From the NCBI RefSeq assembly GCF_017591435.1, contig NC_059276.1, positions 9,060,276 through 9,124,275 on the forward strand: 64,000 bases of DNA, given 5' to 3'. This document shows, piece by piece, positions 55,720 through 64,000 of the stretch; position 1 is the first letter of the stretch, and each line of letters begins with the position of its first letter. This DNA comes from Portunus trituberculatus (Eukaryota > Arthropoda > Malacostraca > Decapoda > Portunidae). Position numbers and translations under genes: made by a program. A model generated the notes under the pieces. It was not told the origin of the DNA, did no database searches, and saw only the letters and a program-made list of their open reading frames with translations.

Positions 55720-56519
55720 AGAGCTTACAAAAACAAACAACAAAGTCAAAACAACAAACACCAAGCAGGAATACAAAGCAGAGACCAACCACACATGAAA
55801 ACAATGCAAACAGACAGATTAGCAACAGAAAACGCAGTGAGGGAGGCGCAAAACACCCAAGATAGCGGGCGAAAGTGACAACAGAGAGGACGGTGGCCGG
55901 GGTAGGACTCTAAAGGAAGGGAAGACGGGAGGGAAGACGGGAAGACAGGCGGGTCCTTCCATACGTACACGGGCGGCTGGGCGTTGGTGGAGCAGCGTTG
56001 TCTCTCCCCAGGTGGCCTTTGTCCGCCTCACCGCAGTAAATTCACGGTGATAGGAGGAATTATTCGGCGGGATATGATATGTGTGAGTTCCTCTTGTCCT
56101 GTCCCTTGTACGTGGGCGGTTTATGCTCCAGTGCGGGCTTGTTACTGACAGACTTCGGGGTGGCGAGTGTCGGAAGGACGGCGCCTCCCATGATTCTAAA
56201 TAGAGGTTAAAGGAGGACACCCAATAAATCCTGCGGTGATGTGTGTCCGTGTGTGTGTGCGTGTGTACGTGTGTCGGGAAAAATAATCGCAGGTATGTGA
56301 AATATTACCTTTTTTCGCGAGGGTTTGGGAAAAGAGGAGGCAACACGAGTAATGTATGAAGAGTAAAGGTCGCGGGAAATAGAATAGATGTGGTGCAGGT
56401 GATACAAGTGTGGGCGCCTTTTTGTCTCCCACTACGAGTATGGCGCGCCCTTTCCAGTGATAATAGACAAAAGTCCCACTTATTCACTGCTACACTTTCC
56501 TTCAGTAACTTTTAACTTG
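55717..56519. other. Spacer, GC-richer 55850-56200
   Basis: A GTGTGTGCGTGTGTACGTG segment lies at 56249-56273. Overlapping frames on the minus strand (133 and 74 codons) show no family features. Confidence 0.4.
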
Positions 56520-56930
56520 ATCTTAACGTGAAAGTTTTGACTTTTTATGTAAGAGCTGGCTAAGGGCAACATAAAACGGAAAGAAAAGGACCACTTAGTT
56601 GCCAGTCCCCTTGCAGGTCCGAAAGAATTAAGCAAAATGAAGAGGTACATGTATTGAAACCTCCCTCTGAAATTATATGAAGTCATAGGAAAATGAAAAT
56701 ACAGAAGAATACAAGGAGTTCCAGAGTTTACCAGAGAAAGGTATGAATGATTGAGAGTACTGGTTAACTCCTGCGTTAGAGAGTTAGACAGAATAGGGAT
56801 GAGAGGAAGAAGTCACAGAAAGTCGGAAATACAGAAACAGGCAGGGAGTTCCAGAGTTTACCAGAGAAAGGTATGAATGATTGAGAGTAATGGAAAACTT
56901 TTGCAGTAATCGATTCTGAAATCAAGGAAA
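56520..56930 (-). pseudogene. Non-LTR retrotransposon ORF2 C-terminus and 3' UTR, duplicated and broken
   Basis: Read on the minus strand, 56910-56770 encodes SFIPFSGKLWNSLPVSVFP and then reaches a stop. The same module recurs 130 bp further on (GGAGTT at 56845 and 56715 on the + strand), again giving NQYSQSFIPFSGKLWNS before diverging and hitting stops. I recognise this string as the region just before the ORF2 stop codon, downstream of the reverse transcriptase domain, in a LINE family abundant in decapod genomes. The clade (Jockey/CR1-like) is not settled from this piece. No RT catalytic motifs are present, so it is a 5'-truncated, decayed copy. The following ~200 bp on the minus strand probably is its 3' UTR. 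Confidence 0.65.
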
Positions 56931-57311
56931 ACTTTACTGATTAGAAATATTTAAGCTTCCTCTCCCTCCTTCTCTCTCTCTCTCTCTCTCTCTGTGTCTC
57001 TCAGCAGTTTAAGTGATTCACACCTTTTCTTTTCGTATTTCAGAAGGCAACATCTTGAATATATGAAGTTTAGTCCTTAACGTCTTCTCGAGTTTCGCGT
57101 CTATCTTTTCCACCACTAAGGAGGGAGCAGCGGGATAAGAGGACAGGTGTTAGGGGAGATAAGAGACCTCGAAATATTATCAAAGAAAATAGTGAGCTGA
57201 TGGAATTGACGGCAGAGATAGTAAAAAAAAAAAAGTTAAAAGTATGACGTTTACTGAGTGTTTTATCAATGGAGTTTTCTTTTTAGTTTTTGAAGTAAGA
57301 CTAAGGAAATT
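56931..57311. other. Spacer with short (CT)n
   Basis: CT run at 56972-56993. Nothing else recognised. Confidence 0.4.
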
Positions 57312-57318
57312 TGAGAGC

Positions 57319-57382
<64 letters not shown>
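57312..57382. repeat. (GA)n microsatellite
   Basis: About 58 bp pure (57325-57382) after GAGAGCGAGAGT. Confidence 0.97.
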
Positions 57383-57384
<2 letters not shown>

Positions 57385-57524
57385 CAAAACTCTAAATCTA
57401 CATAAATACATAAAAGGAATATTATTTAAATCACAAAAAAAAGAAAAAACGAGGAAGCAAAATAGGTAACAAAATAAGAGGAGAAAAAAAAACAACGTGA
57501 GAGTCAAGAAAGACAATGACGAGA

Positions 57525-57627
57525 TGGAGGAGGAGGAGGAGGAGGAGGAGGAGGAGGAGGAGGAGGAGGAGGAGGAGGAGGAGGAGGAGGAGGAGGAGGA
57601 GGAGGAGGAGGAGGAGGAGGAGGAGGA
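57525..57627. repeat. (GAG)n microsatellite
   Basis: About 34 perfect units. Confidence 0.98.
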
Positions 57628-57672
57628 AAAGTAAAGAGGTAAGGAAGAGGACTTTAGGAAGGGCGTACATGC

Positions 57673-57674
<2 letters not shown>

Positions 57675-57767
<93 letters not shown>
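57675..57767. repeat. (GT)n microsatellite
   Basis: About 93 bp. Confidence 0.98.
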
Positions 57768-57768
<1 letters not shown>

Positions 57769-57861
57769 AGGTGCGTGGCTCAACATTAGGAAATGCTTCT
57801 AGACAGCGGAAGCAACCACGCTTAACCACAGGAACAAAGAAAATGGAAATGTGACTGCTTT

Positions 57862-57917
57862 ATGTGCGTGTGCGTGTGTGCGTGTGCGTGTGCGTGTGCG
57901 TGTGCGTGCGTGTGTGG
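57862..57917. repeat. (GTGCGT)n hexanucleotide repeat
   Basis: 56 bp of strictly alternating purine-pyrimidine with eight CG steps, in GTGTGC and GTGC units. Confidence 0.95.
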
Positions 57918-58298
<381 letters not shown>

Positions 58299-58494
58299 AA
58301 ACCAAAGAAATAATTAGAGTTTACATGTAGATTATCATTCGGGATTAAACGGAAGTAATTACAGAGAAAAACTCAATAGAATCTAATCTCACAAAGGGGG
58401 ATTTGATTCTATGTGTGGAGTTGGATGGAGGAAAGGGAGGAGGATTGACCAACACAGGGTTACAAAATAAATCCACGTGTTTTCAATTAAAGGG

Positions 58495-58587
<93 letters not shown>
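58495..58587. repeat. (GT)n microsatellite
   Basis: About 93 bp. Confidence 0.98.
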
Positions 58588-58591
<4 letters not shown>

Positions 58592-58761
58592 GTTGCACGC
58601 ATGTGTTCACGTGGATATGTGATAAAAAGAAAAGCGCGTGTTCCAGCCCAGGTGAGTTAATTAGCTTCAGGTGACCTCTTGCTGAAGGAAAAGTTTCACC
58701 CTACACATATATGAAGGTGAATCTCATTTTGATAAGTTTTTATATACGAGTCAATGTACCT

Positions 58762-58944
<183 letters not shown>

Positions 58945-58983
58945 GCCTGTAGGCGTGAGTCATGCATCAAACACTGACGCAAA

Positions 58984-58993
58984 CACACACACA

Positions 58994-59060
<67 letters not shown>
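58984..59060. repeat. Compound (CA)n - (CT)n
   Basis: Short CA 58984-58996 passing directly into CT 58997-59060. A further (CA)n lies at 59105-59122. Confidence 0.97.
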
Positions 59061-59063
<3 letters not shown>

Positions 59064-59208
59064 TGCTACTTTTCCTAACATTTCCTTCCTTTGTCTCCTT
59101 TCAACACACACACACACACACACGCACACAGGGACGGACGGACAGGCGACGCGACGCTAGAATAATAAAGTTCCCCTTCTACTTCTTCATAATTGAATAG
59201 GAAAGGCT

Positions 59209-59242
59209 GCATAAATATCCGGCGAGTGCTTGATATTTATGC
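59209..59242. other. Perfect 11-bp inverted repeat
   Basis: GCATAAATATC (59209-59219) and GATATTTATGC (59232-59242) are exact reverse complements, separated by a 12-nt GC-rich spacer. It could form a hairpin or be a paired protein-binding site. It lies in complex, microsatellite-free sequence. Confidence 0.9.
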
Positions 59243-60070
59243 GCGGCTCGGGAATCGTATTTTGTTCCCGAAGAAATGTTAAACAATAAAATAAAAGATA
59301 TACTAAGGCATAAACTCACCTTCCCTGCTCTCACCTGGCCTCTCCCGCGCCTCACTTCCATCACGTCACCTCACCTGTAAAAGAGAGGGGAGAGGTTGAT
59401 AAGACATATTCAGGTTTTAAATAAATAATGCGCGTTGTATAATTTATTTCTATCACCATCATTACCACTACCGGAAGAGTAATTCGTAATGGTAATGGTA
59501 GTGAATAGTGAAATGGTTCCCTGATCTCAGTGTTTGAAGGTTCTAAGAATGGTGAATATATTTATGTATCAAGAAATGTGACTTAATGCAGCAACAATGG
59601 CGCTGAATAAAGGAACATTTCTCTTGATGTAAGGCTGCGGTGTACGGGGAAAGCCAGCCATTAACTATCCTACTTCATGCACTTACCTTTTCCTCCAATC
59701 TCTGGCTTTCCCTCCACTCCTCCACTCCCGTCTCTTTCCTCCACTAGCCGTCACTCTTCTCCCACACCCCTAAACCCTCCATCTCCTCCCTCATACCTTC
59801 CTACCCCCTTCCACGCCTCTTCCTTCCGTGGGTTCATTATTTTTCACCACCCCTGAGAAATTCCAGCGCCCGCAGCCCTTGCCGACCCACCCCTCAGTAA
59901 ACAGTGGTTGGTTGGAGGCACTGCGCGTATAAACTGCCTTCAATGCTCCTCTTTTAAGTCAATGACGATCAATCAGCCTGCGGGTATTGTATTTTGAGTG
60001 CAATTAAAGCCCAGGTGAGGAAACAACAGGTGAAAGGAACAGGTGAAGGAGCTAACACACACAGGTAAAG
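59243..60070. other. Complex spacer ending in a CAGGT cluster
   Basis: 59690-59830 is C/T-rich. 60012-60066 has CAGGTG three times and CAGGTA once. No exon recognised. Confidence 0.4.
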
Positions 60071-60999
60071 GTACTCATGATTCTTTTTCTTTTTATACCT
60101 GGAAATAATGTGGTATTTAACAATACTGAATACGAGGCTTTTAGTGTTGGATTCCTCAAGATGCCGCTTTTATCTTAATGCCCCGTGAAGGTACCAGCCG
60201 TGATAGTGGAAATATTCTGGAGGTTTTCATTGGAACTGTGAGTGGGTGTGAGAGGGAGATTAAAATGAGGCGAGTGATGTGGGATGTGTCTCCTCTCACG
60301 GCTACTTCTTTTCTTTACCCATCATGCCTTGCACTGACACACCCACCATTCCTTGCATACTAAGAGAGAATCATTTTCCTAAACCGACGTGTGGTGAACG
60401 AAGAACAACAACACAACACAACGATGAAAGTTGATAAAAACACGGAACACTAACTCAAAGCACACATACATTGAAAAAAAGGCAGAAAAAAAACATCAAA
60501 ACACCCTCATTATTTTACCTCGTCTTTCTCTGCGTGTTGTTGTCCAGCGCATCACACGTTCAATCTCCCCATTTGTCACATTCTCGTCCCAGATGTCAGG
60601 AGTGTGTCGTGTCGATTTATACCTCTCATCTCGCAGGTGTGGGCCATTCATCCCTCTCACCTCTTCATAATCACGACCCTCCACTTGCATCGCGCCATTT
60701 GTCCAGTCCCGCGGCATCACAACAGCGCCGTGTCTGCCGCTCAAGACTTTCCCATCATGACGCTACGATCTCGCCGTTCATATGTTGTGATCAGGAAGAC
60801 TCGATAACGCTGAGCTGTCCGGACCAACGCACACACACACGCACACACAGACACATACATACACGACTCATCTCCTCCTCCTCCTCCTCCTCCTCCTCCT
60901 TTCCTTCTACTCCTACTTTTAAAACTCAGATGATTAAAATCGCTAGCGACTCACGAAGTCAAATTTCGTATCAGAATTATGTACATATTCCGGCATTTA

Positions 61000-61000
<1 letters not shown>
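60071..61000. other. Complex spacer with (CTC)n
   Basis: (CTC)n at 60871-60902. 60580-60810 and 61085-61250 share the words CATTTGTCACA and CATC(C)CAGA, too little to call a duplication. The 256-codon frame starting at 60471 reads through CTC and GA arrays and is not credible. Confidence 0.4.

Positions 61001-61084
<84 letters not shown>
61001..61084. repeat. (GA)n microsatellite
   Basis: About 83 bp. Confidence 0.98.
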
Positions 61085-61087
<3 letters not shown>

Positions 61088-61461
61088 CTGGGAAGAAAAG
61101 GAGCGAAGTGACGATAATTTTTCCCCAACACCGATTGTCATCAGCAGCCATTCTCCGCGTCTCCTTCCCCGGAGTAGCGGTCATTTGTCACACATTCATC
61201 CCAGAAACGACACCTATCGCTGGCTGATGACCACGACTTAGCCACTACTTGTCGCTGTGGACGCTGTGCTTTTTCTTCCATCTAGCGCCGCCTATCTGAT
61301 ATGGCGTCACCTCACCAAGCTTGTTGCGTCCTGCTGATGGAGTGTTTAGCTGCAATCGCGTGTGCAGTCGAGAATAGACACCCATAACTCCACGCCCGTT
61401 CTTCTCCAGGTGAGACAGGTAAAAAAAGGAACTGCTACGCTAATATACTCATGTGAAAACT
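61085..61461. other. Complex GC-balanced spacer
   Basis: Nothing recognised. Confidence 0.4.
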
Positions 61462-61675
61462 TTAACCTCTTCAGTACCAGGACGCCTTTCCATATTCATT
61501 CTGGTGACTATTTGGTGATCTTATACAGCTTCAGAAAATTTTGTTGGGATTAGAATAGTGAAGACTAGCCATTAAATCTTCCGAATTGTATAGACAGTCT
61601 TCCTAATGTAAATGAAAATGTCTAATCACATCAAAAACTCATGATAAAAATGCGTCCCTGTGCTGAAGGGGTTAA
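61462..61675 (+). mobile_element. TTAA-flanked MITE, copy L
   Basis: TTAACCTCTTCAGTACCAGG to GTGCTGAAGGGGTTAA, 214 bp, both TTAA intact. Interior TTATACAGCTTCAGAAAATT and AATGTCTAATCACATC. Confidence 0.93.
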
Positions 61676-61788
61676 AATTGTTCTTGTAATGTTTGTTATG
61701 TGAGAGAATGTTGTGTATCTCGTTAGGTATACAAGGACACTTTAAAGCTGATACATTAGTGAAAAATAAGTAAATTGTCCATGTTATC

Positions 61789-61901
<113 letters not shown>

Positions 61902-62025
61902 TGTTTTGATGTGAGAGAAAAGGCAAAGTAATGAATGAAAATAGGATGAGTTGCTATTTCCTGCTGGTCAATTAAGATAAAGTTTGAAGAAAATAAAAGC
62001 AAGTTTGGGTCTTGTTATAATAGGT

Positions 62026-62027
<2 letters not shown>

Positions 62028-62107
<80 letters not shown>
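62028..62107. repeat. Compound (GT)n - (GA)n
   Basis: GT 62028-62058 passing directly into GA 62059-62107. Confidence 0.98.
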
Positions 62108-62111
<4 letters not shown>

Positions 62112-62478
62112 CGTCCGCACCCTACCTATTCTGACTGGTTACTGGCAGTATCTCGACCAATTAGGCTTTATAAAGGGGCTACAAATCTAAACTGGAGACA
62201 GTGACAAACTTAATGGAGTGTGGTGCGCATCTCAATTTGATTCCGAGGCGACCGGACCAGATCTGCCCTCCCTCTCTCCATCCCTCCCTCCCAAACCCTC
62301 CATCTCCTCCCTCCATCCCTCTTCCTTCTCTCCCTCTCTCTACTCTCTCCCTTCCTTCATCTCCCTCACTTTATCACCCCTTTCCTTTCACTAATTTGTC
62401 TGTTTTCGTTGAGTTTCTCCTTTCATGACTTTTGGTTTGTCTGTGTGTCAGCTTGTGTGTGTTTGTGTGTCCGTTTGT

Positions 62479-62480
<2 letters not shown>
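62108..62480. other. Spacer, C/T-rich 62260-62420
   Basis: CCCTCC-type text, no gene. Confidence 0.4.

Positions 62481-62552
<72 letters not shown>
62481..62552. repeat. (CT)n microsatellite
   Basis: About 72 bp. Confidence 0.98.
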
Positions 62553-62555
<3 letters not shown>

Positions 62556-62622
62556 TCCATTCCCTTAAAAGCACAAACTATGATGCGGGAAAACATACCA
62601 CCATCACTTTTAGTCTCTCTCC

Positions 62623-62629
<7 letters not shown>

Positions 62630-62671
<42 letters not shown>
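62630..62671. repeat. (CT)n microsatellite
   Basis: About 42 bp. Confidence 0.97.
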
Positions 62672-62672
<1 letters not shown>

Positions 62673-63240
62673 GCTGAGATTCCTGCCATCTGCCTCTGTC
62701 GCTCCCCTCCATCGAGTATTAAGCTTCATGGGTCGAGCATATAGTGACCAGATGCTATTGTTTACTAAAGCCAAGTCTGCATACATTACACTTTCGGATC
62801 TATACTCAATAACTCTCTAAGTCCGAGCCGCCTTAATTAAAGTCACTGACGGTCTAATACTATGAAAATTAAGCACAACAAATGCACGCAATACCTAGCA
62901 AACCACGTCAAAGGCTTTAGATATATGAGTACACTGGAATGCTCAATAGTGGATGGTCAGTAGTGGTGGTGGTAGTAGTGGTAGATAGTAACTGCTTTGC
63001 AACAGTGTTATTCTAGTCCTAAGTCGTGTGCCGCCCTCTGATGACCCTGGCCAGCCCTGCATAACAATATCCAAGCTTAATGACCAATTAGGGCGCGAAA
63101 TAATCCCCGCCAGACCCTTTGCTATTCTGACCAAGGAAGGGAGCATGTCACCCGCCGACTCTCCCCTCCCAGCGGCCAGACCCACTACGCCCCTGCAAAT
63201 GAATGCTAATCTGAACCTCTTCTGTTGGGGGTTCCAGGGT
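62672..63240. other. Complex, microsatellite-free island
   Basis: Balanced sequence with words such as CCTTAATTAAAG, CTTAATGACCAATTAGGGCG and GCAAATGAATGCTAAT, typical in style of homeodomain/POU-type binding DNA but unproven. The frames on both strands (108 and 139 codons) are uninformative. Confidence 0.35.
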
Positions 63241-63577
63241 TCCAGCCAAGTGCTCCTCCCTCTCTTGTCTGTGCATATCCTCCTCCTCCTCCTCCTCTTT
63301 CTCCTTTCTCCTCTTCTCTCCAATTCTCTCTCTCTATTTTTACTCCTCCTCTGAGTCTTCATTCTTTTTTTTTTCCTTTATCTATCTTCAGTTGTTCTTT
63401 GTTTCTCGTGAATTGTTCTTTTTTTCTTACCAAATGCTCCTTAGTTCTCCTCCTCCTCTTCCTCCTCTTCTTCTTCCTCCTCCTCCTCCTCCTTCACCTC
63501 CTTCAACTCCTCCTCCTCCTTTTCCTTTTTCTTCGTGTTTCTTAATCATCCCACTGTGTTACCTCTTATTACTTTTC

Positions 63578-63582
<5 letters not shown>
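63241..63582. other. Polypyrimidine domain
   Basis: CTC, TTC and TTT triplets over more than 300 bp on the + strand. Several overlapping L/P/S-rich frames result from it. Confidence 0.6.

Positions 63583-63660
<78 letters not shown>
63583..63660. repeat. (CT)n microsatellite
   Basis: About 78 bp. Confidence 0.98.
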
Positions 63661-63662
<2 letters not shown>

Positions 63663-63758
63663 TTTGCTTGGTGTTCTCACTGTGGCATGATTCATTACAC
63701 TTCTCTCTCTCTAATTATCCCTTTTCCCTCTCCTTTACTTCACCGTGCACGTCCTCTC

Positions 63759-63856
63759 CTTCTTCTTCTTCTTCTCCTCCTCCTCCTCCTCCTCCTCCTC
63801 CTCCTCCTCCTCCTCCTCCTCCTCCTCCTCCTCCTCCTCCTCCTCCTCCTCCTCTT
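63759..63856. repeat. (TTC)n then (CTC)n
   Basis: Five TTC units pass into about 27 CTC units. Confidence 0.97.
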
Positions 63857-64000
63857 CCGTCTCCTACTCCTTCCTTTTTTGGAGCTGTTTACAAGGGCGT
63901 TACCCGCTAAACAGACTCCACCCGGGGCGATAAGAGGATCAGGGGGAAGGCACAACACACCAATGAAACACACCTCGCCCCGGACACTCCCTGCGACGTC
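63857..64000. other. Spacer at window end
   Basis: Complex GC-leaning sequence, cut by the window edge. Nothing recognised. Confidence 0.4.

Noticed and set aside
60471..61241. 256-codon + strand frame, the longest in the window
   Set aside because: Reads through a CTC array (poly-S) and a GA array (RERE), has no domain, and overlaps unrelated frames on the other strand.

Overview
This window looks like gene-free nuclear DNA of a decapod crustacean, most likely a crab. I see no operons, no rRNA or tRNA, and no exon I can name. Three things point to the lineage. Dinucleotide and trinucleotide microsatellites are extremely dense: (GA)n, (GT)n and (GAG)n arrays of 50 to 180 bp occur every few hundred bases. 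There is a degenerate interstitial block of the arthropod telomere-type motif TTAGG at 9187-9535. There is also a fragment of a non-LTR retrotransposon ORF2 C-terminus whose residues (SFIPFSGKLWNSLPVSVFP) I recognise from decapod genomes. Species cannot be set from this text alone.

Layout. 1-11000 is purine-rich spacer with the first three copies of a small TTAA-flanked transposon, a tandem array (5095-5434), the TTAGG-like block, and a possible LINE tail near 10506. 11231-14714 is relatively free of repeats and GC-balanced. 14715-32500 alternates long microsatellites with short tandem duplications, including two adjacent arrays of ~140 bp units at 21210-22640. It also holds a second MITE-like family (17741, 19803). 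32445-36300 holds complex, microsatellite-poor islands and a minisatellite with a 10.5 bp unit (33273-33409). 37000-53500 is dominated by GAG/CTC, GA and GT arrays. 54000-64000 holds more copies of the TTAA family, the LINE fragment (56520-56930), the longest GT array (58764-58941) and a perfect 11-bp inverted repeat (59209-59242). Adding the array lengths listed here gives roughly 6 kb, about a tenth of the window, of near-pure di- and trinucleotide repeat.

What stands out. (1) Twelve copies of a ~212 bp element begin TTAACCCCTTCAGTAC and end GTACTGAAGGGGTTAA. This is the structure expected of a piggyBac-type MITE, and two insertions can be compared with unoccupied sister sequences inside the same window. 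(2) At least seventeen unrelated places carry 2-5 copy tandem duplications. Most have periods of about 120-170 bp, close to nucleosome or Okazaki-fragment length. They affect spacer, transposon and LINE sequence alike, which suggests one recurrent local duplication process. (3) Most long open frames are translations of microsatellites (RERE, SLSL, CVCV, THTH, EEE or SSS tracts) and should not be treated as genes.
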